Source: Novacetimonas cocois
Lineage (GTDB): Bacteria; Pseudomonadota; Alphaproteobacteria; Acetobacterales; Acetobacteraceae
DNA: 64,000 nucleotides
Direction of reading: 5' to 3'
Assembly: GCF_003311635.1 (NCBI RefSeq)
Contig: NZ_QEXL01000001.1
Span: 275,573 to 339,572, forward strand
The notes beneath the pieces are model-generated. The model did no database searches and was not told the DNA's origin. It saw nothing but the letters and a program-made list of their open reading frames with translations. Made by a program: the position numbers and the translations under genes. Position 1 is the first letter of the stretch; each line of letters begins with the position of its first letter. This document shows, piece after piece, positions 19,144 through 29,773 of the stretch.

Positions 19144-20724
19144 TCAGTCCGACCGGTTTTCATCCTCGGCCGAGGGAATGACGGGGGCCAGCCGACGCGG
19201 CAGCAGCATGAAGGCCGGGACATCCCCGCCAAAGCCCGTCTGCGGGCCTTCCGTGGCGGGATGCTCTTCGCGCGGGGTGATCGCGGCCTTGCGCGGCGGG
19301 GTGGCCTTGCGCGATTCGGCAGGGCGCGATTCCGTAGGACGCGATTCTGCGGGCCGCGATTCGGCGGATGCCTTGCGCGGGGCTGGCGCGGCAGTGCGTT
19401 CGGTCGACTTGCCCGTGCGCTTGCGACCGCGTGGGCGGGGTTCGTCAGACCATTCGGCCTGATCGATTCCCTTGACCTCCAGCCGTTCTATCGGCTTGCC
19501 GGTCAGCTTCTCGATCGCTTCGGCCAGAGCCTGCTCATAAGGGGTGGCTAGGCTGTAGGCATGACCGGTACGTCCCGCGCGCCCTGTCCGGCCGATGCGA
19601 TGGACATAATCCTCCGCATGGAATGGCAGGTCGAAATTGAAGACATGCGACAGGCCGCCGATATCAATGCCGCGCGCCGCGATGTCGGAGCAGACCAGCA
19701 GCTTCAGCTCGCCCGACTTGAAGGCTTCCAGCGTGGAAAAGCGGACCGACTGCGGCAGGTCGCCATGCAGCGCGCCTACGGAAAAGCCGTGCTTGACCAG
19801 TGATTTGCACAGGATATCGACGTCGCGCTTGCGATTGCAGAAAATGATGGCGTTCTGCATGTCGCTGTCGCGCAGCAGCTTGCGCAGGGCGCGCCGCTTG
19901 TCGTCTTCCTCCACGATCACCAGCCCCGTCTCGATGGTCGAAGCGACGGAGGAGGGGCGGCTGACGGTGATTTCCTTGGGATTTTGCAGGAACATATCCG
20001 CCAGGCGCCGGATCTCCGGCGCCATCGTGGCGGAGAAAAAGAGCGTCTGGCGCAGCGGCGACAGCATGCCCACGATCTTCTCGATATCGGGGATGAATCC
20101 CATGTCGAGCATGCGGTCCGCCTCGTCGATGACCAGCAGCTTCGTCTGCGTCAGCAGCAGGCCGCCGCGTTCGAACAGGTCGATCAGGCGCCCCGGCGTC
20201 GCGATCAGCACGTCAACGCCACGGTTGAGCACCTCTTTCTGCTCGGCCATGCTTTCGCCGCCGATCAGCAGCGCATGGTTCAGCTTGAGGTATTTGCCAT
20301 AATTGACGAAATTTTCCGCGACCTGCAGGGCGAGTTCCCGCGTCGGCTCAAGGATGAGCGAACGCGGCATGCGTGCGCGGGCGCGTGATCCCGACAGGAT
20401 CTCCAGCATCGGCAGGGTGAACGACGCGGTCTTGCCCGTGCCGGTCTGCGCCACGCCAAGGACGTCGCGTCCCATCAGCACATAGGGGATCGCCTGCGCC
20501 TGGATGGGCGTCGGGTGACGGTATCCCATCTCGTCGATCGCCTTCTGGATCGGCGCGGAAAGGCCCAGTTCGGAAAAGAGGGGCTGTGGCGCGTCTTCCG
20601 TTTCCGGCGGGGTAACGATTTCAATATCGGAGATCGGCATGATTTCGCCTGCCGTTGCGGCAGCGCGCTGTCCCGCCTTGGCGGAACCGGCCCGGGCGGA
20701 TGCTGTGTTCTTTTTGGCGCTCAA
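19144..20724 (-). CDS. DEAD-box ATP-dependent RNA helicase (RhlE-like)
   Basis: The 526-residue protein has a full DEAD core. The motifs are the Q-motif PTPIQAQAIP, AQTGTGKT, PTRELALQ, DEADRMLDMGF, SAT, and HRIGRTGRAGRTG. The closest type is RhlE, which works in ribosome assembly and RNA turnover. The basic C-terminal tail contains tandem ESRPA/ESRPT units encoded by 15-bp repeats (19311-19367). The apparent start is TTG at 20724 with GAGAG just upstream; an in-frame ATG lies at 20640. It is 30 bases from the rRNA methyltransferase gene, so the pair is probably one operon. Confidence 0.9.
   Translation of the reverse strand: MSAKKNTASARAGSAKAGQRAAATAGEIMPISDIEIVTPPETEDAPQPLFSELGLSAPIQKAIDEMGYRHPTPIQAQAIPYVLMGRDVLGVAQTGTGKTASFTLPMLEILSGSRARARMPRSLILEPTRELALQVAENFVNYGKYLKLNHALLIGGESMAEQKEVLNRGVDVLIATPGRLIDLFERGGLLLTQTKLLVIDEADRMLDMGFIPDIEKIVGMLSPLRQTLFFSATMAPEIRRLADMFLQNPKEITVSRPSSVASTIETGLVIVEEDDKRRALRKLLRDSDMQNAIIFCNRKRDVDILCKSLVKHGFSVGALHGDLPQSVRFSTLEAFKSGELKLLVCSDIAARGIDIGGLSHVFNFDLPFHAEDYVHRIGRTGRAGRTGHAYSLATPYEQALAEAIEKLTGKPIERLEVKGIDQAEWSDEPRPRGRKRTGKSTERTAAPAPRKASAESRPAESRPTESRPAESRKATPPRKAAITPREEHPATEGPQTGFGGDVPAFMLLPRRLAPVIPSAEDENRSD
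19311..19367. repeat. 15-bp tandem repeat inside the helicase gene
   Basis: About four imperfect copies of a 15-base unit (core gcgattc...) encode ESRPA, ESRPT, ESRPA and ESRK-like pentapeptides. Copy number may vary between strains by slippage without shifting the frame. Confidence 0.8.
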
Positions 20725-20892
20725 AATTCTCTCGAACGTGTCAGTGGTGAGGTCCCGTCCGGATTGCTACCATACCGCCTATCAGGTTACCGCGCCTGAT
20801 CGCCTGCAGCAACGCAGGGGCCTGTGGACCAAAGGCGAATCCCTCGATTCCACACGCCTCCTGCCTATCTGTATCCCGTATGAAAATCAAGG

Positions 20893-20925
20893 ATGCCTGT
20901 GAGGGGGTGCATCAATCACAGGCAT
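20893..20925 (-). terminator. 10-bp hairpin after the CopD-like gene
   Basis: ATGCCTGTGA (20893-20902) and TCACAGGCAT (20916-20925) are perfect inverted repeats 11 bases beyond the stop codon of the CopD-like gene. The T-run on the minus strand is weak. Confidence 0.5.
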
Positions 20926-20935
20926 TTTCATGCGT

Positions 20936-21388
20936 TCAGAAAGGATGGGCAAGCGACGCCGCCACGATTGTCACAACACCCAGCCCGATATTCACCAGGA
21001 TCTGCGCGCGGATCGAATCGAAGATGGAGGGCTGGGGACGCAGCGCCCGCCGGGCCTTCTGATAGGGGCCGAAATAGATCCGCGCGAAAATCAGCGCCAT
21101 CACAAGGCCGAGAAGCTGCATCAGGTTGATCTGCCATCCGACGGTGGCAAAGCCCCCTTCGTGGAAGATCATCAGCCAGCCGGTCACCAGCACCATCGGC
21201 ATGCTGTGCCACACGATCCGGAAGAAACGGCTGAGCGTCTGCAGGTGGACGGACGCGCGCTGCGTCGGGTCAAGCAGGCTGAGACTCGGTTTGAGGACAA
21301 AAACGGCATACATCATGCCGCCCACCCATGCGGCCATGCCAATCAGGTGAACGGCGAGCACAAGGCTCCAGAGCGGGGAGTGGGACAT
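20936..21388 (-). CDS. CopD-family four-helix membrane protein
   Basis: The 150-residue protein has four predicted transmembrane segments, at about residues 8-28, 55-75, 83-103 and 128-148. The family features are VLAVHLIGMAAWVGGMMYAVFVL near the N-terminus and RFFRIVWHSMPMVLVTGWLM. CopD-like proteins are linked to copper handling or haem-containing membrane proteins, but short stand-alone members have no proven role. A strong GGAGG ribosome binding site precedes the ATG at 21388. It is transcribed towards the helicase gene but 210 bases and a hairpin separate them. Confidence 0.78.
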   Translation of the reverse strand: MSHSPLWSLVLAVHLIGMAAWVGGMMYAVFVLKPSLSLLDPTQRASVHLQTLSRFFRIVWHSMPMVLVTGWLMIFHEGGFATVGWQINLMQLLGLVMALIFARIYFGPYQKARRALRPQPSIFDSIRAQILVNIGLGVVTIVAASLAHPF

Positions 21389-21491
21389 GACGCCTCCGGT
21401 TCTTGGAAAACGATGGGATGGGCGAATGCGCCGTCAGCATGGCGCCCGCCAGTAAAAGGATGGTGGGTTGTTTCCCGATTCTCCATCCATA

Positions 21492-21507
21492 ATGCAAGAT
21501 ATTGCAT
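21492..21507. promoter_or_regulatory. Inverted repeat ATGCAA-N4-TTGCAT upstream of nnrDE
   Basis: A perfect 6-bp inverted repeat lies 36 bases upstream of the nnrDE start codon. The ten bases ATTGCATGCC occur again in an inverted repeat at 56085-56107, so a shared regulator is possible. Confidence 0.35.
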
Positions 21508-21542
21508 GCCACTGGCCGTGTTTTGGCAAAGGAGATCCGATT

Positions 21543-23015
21543 ATGAACGATGCCGAATGTCAGCTGCTTCTGCCCGATCCGCACCAGATGGGGCAGATCG
21601 ATGCCCTTGCCGCGCGGCAGGTCCCGATTCGCACGCTGATGGAAAATGCGGGCCGGGCGGTGGCGCGCGCGGTGCGTCGTCACATGCGGCCCTGTCGCGT
21701 CGTGGTCCTGTGCGGTCCGGGCAATAACGGCGGCGATGGCTATGTCGCCGCCCGCAGGCTGGCGGAAGCGGGATGGGCCGTCAGCGTCGCGGCCCTTGCC
21801 CCGCCGCATCCGGGCGGGGACGCGGCTGACGTCGCGGCCCTGTGGACGGGGCCGCGCGTGCCGTTCACGGCGGAAGAGGTCGCGCGTTATGACCTTGTGA
21901 TCGACGCGGTCTTCGGCGCGGGGCTGTCGCGCCCGGTCGGGGAGGACGTGGCCGCCGTCCTGCGTGCGGGCCGCCGGATCGTCGCCATCGACATGCCAAC
22001 AGGGGTGGATGGCGCCACCGGGTCCGTGTGGGGATATGCGGTGCCGGCGGAACTGACGGTGACGTTCTGCCGTCTCAAGCCGGGGCACCTGCTGCTGCCG
22101 GGACGGGAGCTGTGCGGCCGTAGCGAACTGGCGGATATCGGGATTCCCGAAAGCGTGATCGCGCCGGCGCAGGTGCGGACATGGCGCAACGCGCCCGGCC
22201 TGTGGCAGGTGCCGCATTGCGGGGTGGAAAGCTATAAATACAGCCGCGGGGTCGTCAGCATCTGTGGCGGCGGGCAGATGCCCGGTGCGGCCCGCCTGTC
22301 GGCCGCGGGCGCGCGGGGCAGCGGCGCAGGGCTGGTGCGGCTGGCGGCGGGACCTGCGGCGGACCTGTACCGCATGCAGGCCCCGGCGGGACTGATTGTC
22401 GATTCCGCGCCGCTGGAGGATCTGCTGCATGACGCGCGCCGCAAGGTCTGGATCTGCGGGCCCGGCCTGACGGTGGACGAGGTTGCCGCCACATTTTCCA
22501 CTCTTGTGGCGGCGGGTCGGCAGGTCGTGGCCGATGCCGGGGCATTTTCCATGGCGGCGGGACAGCCCGACCGCCTGCGCGGGGCGACGGTGATCACGCC
22601 CCACGCGGGGGAGTTCGCCCGCGTGTTCGGCCATCCCGGCGCGGACCGCCCGGCTGCCGCGCGCCAAGCGGCGGTCCGGACCGGCGCGGTCGTGGTGATG
22701 AAGGGGCCTGACACCATCATCGCCTCGCCCGACGGGCGCGTCGCCATCAACGATCATGCCACGCCTGCGCTGGGCACGGCGGGGTCGGGCGATACGCTGA
22801 CCGGCATTGTCGGCGCCATGCTGGCGGCCGGGATGCCCGCGTGGGAAGGGGCCTGTGCTGCCGTGTGGCTGCATGGGGAGGCCGCGATGCGCGCCGGCCC
22901 GTGGCCCATCGCGGAACAGTTCGACCTGCATCTGGGCGCGGCACGCGCGAAAGCCGAGGCACTGGGCAAGGAAACGCCGGGGAAGAAAATGCCAGGCGGG
23001 AAAATGCAGGGATGA
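21543..23015 (+). CDS. nnr: Bifunctional NAD(P)HX epimerase / ADP-dependent dehydratase
   Basis: The 490-residue fusion repairs NAD(P)H hydrates formed by heat or GAPDH side reaction. The N-terminal epimerase (YjeF_N, about residues 1-220) has the nucleotide-binding block VVLCGPGNNGGDGYVAARRL. The C-terminal dehydratase (about 230-490) has VVMKGPDTIIASPDG and the ATP/ADP-site TPALGTAGSGDTLTGIVGA. The ATG at 21543 has AAAGGAG upstream. It is the last protein gene before tRNA-Leu. The final 20 residues are Lys/Gly-rich and variable-looking. Confidence 0.94.
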   Translation: MNDAECQLLLPDPHQMGQIDALAARQVPIRTLMENAGRAVARAVRRHMRPCRVVVLCGPGNNGGDGYVAARRLAEAGWAVSVAALAPPHPGGDAADVAALWTGPRVPFTAEEVARYDLVIDAVFGAGLSRPVGEDVAAVLRAGRRIVAIDMPTGVDGATGSVWGYAVPAELTVTFCRLKPGHLLLPGRELCGRSELADIGIPESVIAPAQVRTWRNAPGLWQVPHCGVESYKYSRGVVSICGGGQMPGAARLSAAGARGSGAGLVRLAAGPAADLYRMQAPAGLIVDSAPLEDLLHDARRKVWICGPGLTVDEVAATFSTLVAAGRQVVADAGAFSMAAGQPDRLRGATVITPHAGEFARVFGHPGADRPAAARQAAVRTGAVVVMKGPDTIIASPDGRVAINDHATPALGTAGSGDTLTGIVGAMLAAGMPAWEGACAAVWLHGEAAMRAGPWPIAEQFDLHLGAARAKAEALGKETPGKKMPGGKMQG

Positions 23016-23093
23016 CAGGGCGGCGTTGCGGTTCACGTCTTGCCCCGATGGCTACTCTGCGCTAAAGCCGCGCGCTTGTAGCTTGGGCAATGT

Positions 23094-23178
<85 letters not shown>

Positions 23179-23274
23179 TAAAACCCGGCAATTCGCGTTA
23201 TGCGAGCAGACGTGGTGGCCCAACCGGCCTCTTGCGTTCTTTGACACGTTCTGACCGAGAGGATGGCCTGGCAG

Positions 23275-24612
23275 ATGCAGGTTACTGAAACGCTTTCCGA
23301 TGGCCTGAAGCGCGGGTTTACCGTCACGGTTCCGGCGCAGGAAATTGAAAGCAAGCGCAGCGCGCGCCTGAAAGAAGTTGGACAGTCCATGAAGCTGCCG
23401 GGGTTCCGTCCCGGCAAGGTGCCGCTGAGCATCGTCAAGCAGCGTTTCGGGACCGAAGTCCAGGGAGAGATCCTGGAGCAGGTCGTCGGCGACGCGACGC
23501 GCAAGCTTCTGGACGAGCGCGGGCTGCGCCCGGCGATGCAGCCGAAGGTTGACATCGTCTCCGGCGGGGAACCCGACAGCAAGTCCGACCTTGAATTCAA
23601 GGTCGAGTTCGAGGTGCTGCCGGAAATTCCGGTGCCTGACCTGTCGAGCCTGTCGCTGACGCGGCTGAAGTCCGCGGTCAACGCCGAGACGGTGGACAAG
23701 GCGCTGAAGGAAATCGCCGGCCGCCAGCGTGAGTTCGAGACCATCACCGAAGACCGCCCCGCCGCAAAGGGCGATGTCCTGACGGTGGATTTCGTGGGCA
23801 AGATCGATGGCGTCGCCTTTGACGGCGGTTCCGCCGACGATGTGAACGTGGAAATCGGCGGCGCCGGCTTCATCCCCGGCTTTGCCGAGCAGCTCGAGGG
23901 CATGAAGGCCGGTGACGAAAAGGTGATCACCGTCACGTTCCCCGCCGATTACCAGGCGGAGAACCTTGCGGGCAAGGAAGCCACCTTCGACATCAAGGGC
24001 AAGGCGCTGAAGCGTCCGGTCGAAGTCAAGATCGATGACGAACTGGCCAAGAAGCTCGGCTTCGAGGGGCTGGATCAGGTGCGCGAACTGATCACCAAGC
24101 AGGTCGAGCAGGAATACGAGCAGCTGTCGCGCCTGCGCCTGAAGCGCGACCTTCTGGACCAGCTGGCCGAGAAGACCGCGTTCGAGGCGCCCCCGGGCAT
24201 GGTGGACGCGGAGTTCGCCCAGATCTGGAACCGCATCGAGGAAGACCGCAAGGCCGGTCGCCTTGATGACGAGGACAAGGACAAGGACGAGGAAACGCTG
24301 CGCGCGGATTATCGCAAGATCGCCGAACGCCGCGTGAAGCTGGGGCTGCTGCTGGCTGAAATCGGACGCGTCAACAACATCACCGTCACCCAGGACGAGA
24401 TGCTGCAGGCCATCCGCGCCGAAGCCATGCGCTATCCCGGTCAGGAACAGGCCGTGTTTGAATTTTTCGGGAAGAACCCGCAGGCCGCCGACAGCCTGCG
24501 TGGCCCGATCTTTGAAAACAAGGTCATCGACTATATCGTCGAGCTTGCGAAGGTCGAAGACAAGGAAGTCACGCCCGAGGAACTGGCGGAAATGCCGGAA
24601 GCCACCGTCTGA
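23275..24612 (+). CDS. tig: Trigger factor, ribosome-associated chaperone
   Basis: The 445-residue protein binds at the ribosome exit tunnel and assists folding of nascent chains. The ribosome-binding loop is MKLPGFRPGKVPLSIVKQRFG. A FKBP-type prolyl isomerase domain follows at about 150-240 (GDVLTVDFVGKIDGVAFDGG, GFIPGFAEQLEGMKAGDE). The C-terminal chaperone arms contain an acidic stretch (DDEDKDKDEE). I chose the ATG of MQVTETLSDGLK at 23275, because the ATG at 23263 has its GAGAGG Shine-Dalgarno directly abutting it. The gene is followed by clpP and clpX, the usual alphaproteobacterial order. Confidence 0.95.
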   Translation: MQVTETLSDGLKRGFTVTVPAQEIESKRSARLKEVGQSMKLPGFRPGKVPLSIVKQRFGTEVQGEILEQVVGDATRKLLDERGLRPAMQPKVDIVSGGEPDSKSDLEFKVEFEVLPEIPVPDLSSLSLTRLKSAVNAETVDKALKEIAGRQREFETITEDRPAAKGDVLTVDFVGKIDGVAFDGGSADDVNVEIGGAGFIPGFAEQLEGMKAGDEKVITVTFPADYQAENLAGKEATFDIKGKALKRPVEVKIDDELAKKLGFEGLDQVRELITKQVEQEYEQLSRLRLKRDLLDQLAEKTAFEAPPGMVDAEFAQIWNRIEEDRKAGRLDDEDKDKDEETLRADYRKIAERRVKLGLLLAEIGRVNNITVTQDEMLQAIRAEAMRYPGQEQAVFEFFGKNPQAADSLRGPIFENKVIDYIVELAKVEDKEVTPEELAEMPEATV

Positions 24613-24881
24613 GGGCACGATTCCAGGCCTTGACGCACAACCGGGTGGGGCATGGGAACTTCTGCGGGTTTCCGTGCCTTCCCCGTTCGTCGTGACCGGG
24701 CCAGACAGGCCATGTTCGCATCATATTGTCTAAAATGACGGCAATGGGGTGGTATCTGGCGTGTTTGTCTCTATTTTGTCATAAGTAACCGGGGAAAGTC
24801 CGGCTGCTCCGTTTTGATGGCGCGCCTGTGCGTGCCGGAAAATCAGGGCGGGTCGGGCTTTTGCTTTTCAGGATCGGGAAT

Positions 24882-25523
24882 ATGGCTATGAGGGATCGCA
24901 ATCCCGTAGAGATCTTCAATAATGCTCTTGTGCCGATGGTGGTCGAACAGACCTCTCGCGGGGAGCGGGCATTCGATATTTATTCCCGCCTGCTGCAGGA
25001 GCGCATCATCTTTCTGACCGGGCCGGTCTATGATCAGGTTTCGGCGGTCGTGTCCGCGCAGCTTCTGTATCTGGAAAGCGTGAACCCGACCAAGGAAATC
25101 TCGTTCTACATCAACAGCCCGGGCGGGGTGGTGTCGGCTGGTCTCGCGATTTACGACACGATGCAGTACATCCGCAGCCCCGTCAGCACCGTGTGTATCG
25201 GTCAGGCGGCGTCGATGGGTTCGCTGCTGCTGGCGGGTGGGGAAAAGGGACGTCGCTTTGCCCTGCCGAATTCGCGGGTGATGGTGCACCAGCCCTCCGG
25301 CGGCGCGCAGGGACAGGCAAGTGACATCGAGATCCAGGCGACGGAAATCCTGACCATCCGCAAGCGTCTGAACGAAATCTACGAAGTGCATACCGGCCGC
25401 ACGCTTGAAGAGATCGAGCGCAAGCTGGAGCGTGACAGCTACATGTCGGCGGAAGAAGCCTGCGCCTTTGGCATCGTGGACGAGGTCGTGCGCAACCATG
25501 CGGCGGAAAAGGCCGCCGACTGA
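24882..25523 (+). CDS. clpP: ATP-dependent Clp protease proteolytic subunit
   Basis: The 213-residue serine peptidase has the catalytic triad S111 ([11 protein letters not shown]), H136 ([10 protein letters not shown]) and D185 ([10 protein letters not shown]), the same numbers as the E. coli precursor. It forms the two-ring ClpP chamber served by ClpX, whose gene follows. The start at 24882 has AGGATCGGGA upstream; the open frame reaches back to 24828. The 269 bases before it should hold its promoter, but I see no clear match to a consensus. Confidence 0.97.
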   Translation: MAMRDRNPVEIFNNALVPMVVEQTSRGERAFDIYSRLLQERIIFLTGPVYDQVSAVVSAQLLYLESVNPTKEISFYINSPGGVVSAGLAIYDTMQYIRSPVSTVCIGQAASMGSLLLAGGEKGRRFALPNSRVMVHQPSGGAQGQASDIEIQATEILTIRKRLNEIYEVHTGRTLEEIERKLERDSYMSAEEACAFGIVDEVVRNHAAEKAAD

Positions 25524-25787
25524 CATCCGGGGACTGACGGCCGCGGCGTGACATGGCGCCCGGCCCGAAAGCCCATGGAAAGGATCGGGGCATCGCGCGG
25601 CGTCGGGGATGAGAGATCCCGACGAGGGAGCGGCGCCCCGTGATGATGCGGGAGGGCAGGGGATTGCGCCGTGCGGCGTTTCTCCTATCCTGAGGCGACT
25701 GAATAAGCTGCGGCGCGCCGGAACCGGTGGGAAGTTCCGGTCGCCGGGAATGGACAGGTTCCCCCTTGCGGGGGAATAGGAGCGGTT

Positions 25788-27047
25788 ATGAACAACAAAT
25801 CCGGCGATTCCAAAAATACCCTTTATTGCTCGTTCTGTGGCAAGTCCCAGCACGAGGTCCGGAAGCTCATCGCCGGTCCCACCGTGTTCATTTGCGATGA
25901 ATGCGTCGAACTGTGCATGGACATCATCCGCGAGGAGCACAAGACGCACCTTGTGAAGTCGCGCGACGGCGTGCCGACCCCGCGTGAGATCTGCAAGATC
26001 CTGGACGATTACGTCATCGGCCAGATGCATGCGAAAAAGGTGCTGTCGGTCGCGGTCCACAACCATTACAAGCGCCTGGCCCACAGCCAGAAGAACAATG
26101 ATGTCGAGATCGCGAAGTCGAACATCATGCTGATCGGCCCGACCGGGTCGGGCAAGACGCTTCTGGCGCAGACGCTGGCGCGCATCCTTGACGTGCCCTT
26201 CACCATGGCCGATGCCACCACCCTGACCGAAGCGGGCTATGTGGGCGAGGATGTCGAGAACATCATCCTCAAGCTGCTGCAGGCCGCCGATTACAACGTG
26301 GAAAAGGCGCAGCGCGGCATCGTCTATATCGATGAAATCGACAAGATTTCGCGCAAGTCCGACAATCCGTCCATCACCCGTGATGTCAGCGGCGAGGGCG
26401 TGCAGCAGGCGTTGCTCAAGATCATGGAAGGCACGGTGGCTTCCGTCCCGCCGCAGGGGGGGCGCAAGCATCCGCAGCAGGAATTCCTGCAGGTGGACAC
26501 CACCAACATGCTGTTCATCTGCGGTGGCGCGTTCGCGGGGCTCGACAAGATCATCAGCGCGCGCGGCAAGGGGTCGGGAATCGGGTTCGGTGCGGATGTG
26601 CAGTCCCCCGACGACCGGCGCACGGGCGCGATCCTGCGCGATATCGAGCCGGAAGATCTGCTGAAGTTCGGCCTGATTCCCGAATTCATCGGTCGCCTGC
26701 CGGTGCTGGCGACGCTGGAGGACCTGGACGAGGCCGCGCTGATCGAAATCCTGACCAAGCCCAAGAACGCACTGGTCAAGCAGTATGCGCGCCTGTTCCA
26801 GATGGAAGACGTGAAGCTGACCTTCTCCGAGGATGCGCTGAGCGCGATCGCGCAGCGGGCGATTGCCCGCCGGACCGGCGCGCGTGGCCTGCGTGCCATC
26901 CTTGAAAGTATCCTGCTGTCGACGATGTTCGAGCTTCCGGGCCTGAAAAACGTGGAAGAGATCGTCGTCAACAAGGATGCCGCGGAGAACAAGGCGCCCC
27001 CGGTCTATGTCTATGGCAAGGCCGAGCCCGAAGAGCAGTCCGCCTGA
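25788..27047 (+). CDS. clpX: ATP-dependent Clp protease ATPase subunit ClpX
   Basis: The 419-residue AAA+ unfoldase has the N-terminal zinc-binding domain with four cysteines (CSFCGKSQ and ICDECVELC). It also has Walker A GPTGSGKT, Walker [11 protein letters not shown], the pore loop GYVGEDVE and the sensor-2 region [11 protein letters not shown]. It recognises and threads tagged substrates into ClpP. GGAATAGGAG precedes the ATG. The 264 bases between clpP and clpX carry a GTCGGG-type hairpin (about 25598-25624), so expression of the two may differ. Confidence 0.97.
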   Translation: MNNKSGDSKNTLYCSFCGKSQHEVRKLIAGPTVFICDECVELCMDIIREEHKTHLVKSRDGVPTPREICKILDDYVIGQMHAKKVLSVAVHNHYKRLAHSQKNNDVEIAKSNIMLIGPTGSGKTLLAQTLARILDVPFTMADATTLTEAGYVGEDVENIILKLLQAADYNVEKAQRGIVYIDEIDKISRKSDNPSITRDVSGEGVQQALLKIMEGTVASVPPQGGRKHPQQEFLQVDTTNMLFICGGAFAGLDKIISARGKGSGIGFGADVQSPDDRRTGAILRDIEPEDLLKFGLIPEFIGRLPVLATLEDLDEAALIEILTKPKNALVKQYARLFQMEDVKLTFSEDALSAIAQRAIARRTGARGLRAILESILLSTMFELPGLKNVEEIVVNKDAAENKAPPVYVYGKAEPEEQSA

Positions 27048-27062
27048 TTTTGCGCTGGATTT

Positions 27063-27092
27063 GCTTTTGGAAAAGCTTTTTCGTTTTTGATG
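27063..27092 (+). terminator. Possible terminator of clpX
   Basis: A short GCTTTT/AAAAGC inverted repeat directly precedes a T-rich tail (TTTTTCGTTTTT), 16 bases after the clpX stop codon. The stem is short and its loop very tight. Confidence 0.35.
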
Positions 27093-27100
27093 ATGTCGGC

Positions 27101-27140
27101 CATTTGCCCCATGCCTGCCTTGTGTCGGCGGGGGCAAATG
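27101..27140 (+). other. 10-bp inverted repeat in the lon leader
   Basis: CATTTGCCCC (27101-27110) and GGGGCAAATG (27131-27140) are perfect complements around a 20-base loop, ending 99 bases before the lon start codon. There is no T-run, so it is more likely an operator or leader structure than a terminator. Confidence 0.5.
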
Positions 27141-27239
27141 ACAACATGACTCATCAGGTCATCGCATGTGCGGTGTTACGGGTCCGCAGGCCGCCGGGCG
27201 GGTGTGGACCCGGGATCGTCCATCAGGAGGTCAAGTTAC

Positions 27240-29735
27240 ATGTCTGAATCCGAAAGACTGGACCAGGTGCCGGGCACTACCGAAAATACGGAAAAAGCCG
27301 TTCCGGTATCCGTGGCGTCTCAGGAAGATCAGGATCTCACGCCCCGTGAAAAGGATACGATGGCGGTTCTGCCGTTGCGTGACATCGTGGTGTTTCCCCA
27401 CATGATCGTGCCGCTGTTTGTCGGGCGGGAAAAATCCGTCCGCGCGCTTGAAGCGGTTACGAAGAACGACAAGCAGATCCTGCTGGTGGCGCAGAAGAAC
27501 GCGTCCCAGGATGATCCCTCGGTCGATGACATCTATCGTTACGGCACGGTTTCCACGATCCTGCAGCTGCTGAAGCTGCCTGATGGCACGGTCAAGGTGC
27601 TGGTGGAAGGCGGCCGTCGGGCGCGCATTTCGACGCTGCATGAGATCGACGGTCATTTCGAGGCCGAGATCGAGGAAGTGTCCGAAGAGGAAACCGACGG
27701 CAAGGAAGCGGAAGCGCTGGGCCGCACGACGATTTCCCAGTTCGAGCAGTACATCAAGCTGAACAAGAAGATCGCGCCGGAAGTCCTCGTCTCCCTCAAC
27801 CAGATCGACAACCTGTCGAAGCTGGCGGATACGATTGCCAGCCACCTGAACCTCAAGATTTCCGAAAAGCAGGAAATCCTTGAAATTCAGGACGTCAATG
27901 CGCGTCTGGAACGCGTTTTCGCCCACATGGAAGCCGAGATCGGGGTCCTGCAGGTCGAAAAGCGCATTCGCAACCGCGTCAAGCGGCAGATGGAAAAGAC
28001 GCAGCGCGAGTACTACCTGAACGAGCAGCTCAAGGCGATCCAGAAGGAACTGGGCGAAGGCGAGGACGGCAAGGACGAGACCGCCGAGCTTGAGGAAAAG
28101 ATCGCCAAGACCAAGCTGAGCAAGGAAGCGCGCGACAAGGCGGTGGCCGAGCTGAAGAAGCTGCGCACCATGAGCCCGATGTCCGCCGAATCGACGGTGG
28201 TGCGCAACTACCTCGACTGGCTGCTGGGCATTCCGTGGAAGAAGCGTTCCAAGGTCCGTCACAACCTGCCGGAAGCCGAAAAGATCCTCGATACGGATCA
28301 TTACGGCCTGGAAAAGGTCAAGGAACGCATCCTTGAATATCTGGCGGTGCAGAGCCGCGCCCAGAAGCTGAAGGGGCCGATCCTGTGCCTTGTCGGGCCG
28401 CCGGGCGTGGGCAAGACCTCGCTGGCGCGTTCGATCGCCAAGGCGACCGGCCGCCAGTATGTGCGCATGTCGCTGGGCGGCATGCGGGACGAGGCGGAAA
28501 TCCGTGGTCATCGCCGGACCTATATCGGTTCGATGCCTGGCAAGATCATCCAGGGCATGAAGAAGGCGAAGACGTCGAATCCGCTGTTCCTGCTGGATGA
28601 AATCGACAAGCTCGGCGCTGACTGGCGCGGGGACCCGTCGTCCGCCCTGCTGGAGGTTCTCGACCCCGAGCAGAACGCGACCTTTGGCGATCATTACCTG
28701 GAGGTGGATTACGACCTGTCGGACGTGATGTTCATCACCACGGCCAACAGCCTGAACATGCCCCAGCCCCTGCTGGACCGCATGGAGATCATCCGCCTGT
28801 CTGGCTATACCGAGGATGAGAAGGTCGAAATCGCGAAGCGTCACCTGCTGACCAAGCAGGCGGAGGCCAACAACCTCAAGCCCGGCGAATGGTCGGTCAG
28901 TGACGATGCCCTGCTTGAACTGGTCCGCAGCTACACCCGCGAGGCCGGGGTGCGTAACCTGGAACGCGAAATCGCCACCCTGGCGCGCAAGGCCGTGACG
29001 GAAATCGTGACGGGCAAGGCCAAGACCGTCGCCATCACGAAGGACAACCTTGAAAAATATGCCGGCGTGAAGCGTTTCCGCCACGGCGAGACCGAGGCCG
29101 AGGATATGGTCGGGGTCGTCACCGGGCTGGCATGGACCGAGGTTGGTGGCGAAATCCTGACGATCGAAAGCGTGATGGTGCCTGGCAAGGGCAATATCAA
29201 GCTGACGGGCAAGCTGGGCGACGTGATGAAGGAAAGCGTGGCGGCTGCTCTGTCCTATGTCCGCAGCCGGGCCGCGACGTTTGGCATCAAGCCGACCCTG
29301 TTTGAGAAGCGCGACCTGCACGTCCATGTGCCCGAGGGCGCGACTCCCAAGGATGGTCCGTCGGCGGGTATCGCGATGGCGACATCGCTGGTCAGCGTGA
29401 TGACGGGCATCCCGGTTCGTCGTGATGTCGGCATGACGGGGGAAATCACGCTGCGCGGGCGTGTCCTGCCGATTGGCGGCCTGAAGGAAAAGCTGCTGGC
29501 GGCGCATCGCGCGGGTATCCGCACGGTCTTCATCCCCAAGGATAACGAGAAGGATCTGGTGGATATCCCCAAGTCGGTGACGGGGGAACTGACAATCATC
29601 CCGGTCGCCCACGTGGACGAGGTGATTTCCAAGGCGCTTGCCACCCCGCCGGAGCCCATCGAATGGGTCGAGCCGCAGGAAGGCGTGCCCGCCAATCCGG
29701 TGTCCGAACCGGCCCTGACGTCGCTACCGCACTGA
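27240..29735 (+). CDS. lon: ATP-dependent protease Lon
   Basis: The 831-residue protease has an N-terminal substrate-binding domain and a coiled linker. The AAA+ domain has Walker A GPPGVGKT at about residue 386 and [10 protein letters not shown]. The C-terminal peptidase domain has the Ser-Lys dyad S708 ([10 protein letters not shown]) and K751 (GGLKEKLL). It degrades misfolded and regulatory proteins. The ATG at 27240 has an AGGAGG site 9 bases upstream. The hup gene follows after a terminator hairpin. The tig-clpP-clpX-lon-hup order is conserved in alphaproteobacteria and gammaproteobacteria. Confidence 0.97.
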   Translation: MSESERLDQVPGTTENTEKAVPVSVASQEDQDLTPREKDTMAVLPLRDIVVFPHMIVPLFVGREKSVRALEAVTKNDKQILLVAQKNASQDDPSVDDIYRYGTVSTILQLLKLPDGTVKVLVEGGRRARISTLHEIDGHFEAEIEEVSEEETDGKEAEALGRTTISQFEQYIKLNKKIAPEVLVSLNQIDNLSKLADTIASHLNLKISEKQEILEIQDVNARLERVFAHMEAEIGVLQVEKRIRNRVKRQMEKTQREYYLNEQLKAIQKELGEGEDGKDETAELEEKIAKTKLSKEARDKAVAELKKLRTMSPMSAESTVVRNYLDWLLGIPWKKRSKVRHNLPEAEKILDTDHYGLEKVKERILEYLAVQSRAQKLKGPILCLVGPPGVGKTSLARSIAKATGRQYVRMSLGGMRDEAEIRGHRRTYIGSMPGKIIQGMKKAKTSNPLFLLDEIDKLGADWRGDPSSALLEVLDPEQNATFGDHYLEVDYDLSDVMFITTANSLNMPQPLLDRMEIIRLSGYTEDEKVEIAKRHLLTKQAEANNLKPGEWSVSDDALLELVRSYTREAGVRNLEREIATLARKAVTEIVTGKAKTVAITKDNLEKYAGVKRFRHGETEAEDMVGVVTGLAWTEVGGEILTIESVMVPGKGNIKLTGKLGDVMKESVAAALSYVRSRAATFGIKPTLFEKRDLHVHVPEGATPKDGPSAGIAMATSLVSVMTGIPVRRDVGMTGEITLRGRVLPIGGLKEKLLAAHRAGIRTVFIPKDNEKDLVDIPKSVTGELTIIPVAHVDEVISKALATPPEPIEWVEPQEGVPANPVSEPALTSLPH

Positions 29736-29773
29736 TTGAAGAGCCTGTCAAGCGTAGCAAAATTGTCATGACA

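Noticed and set aside
24843..29612. Two very long minus-strand frames (764 and 793 codons) opposite clpP, clpX and lon
   Set aside because: High-GC antisense frames; the plus strand carries complete, well-conserved genes with catalytic residues and ribosome binding sites.
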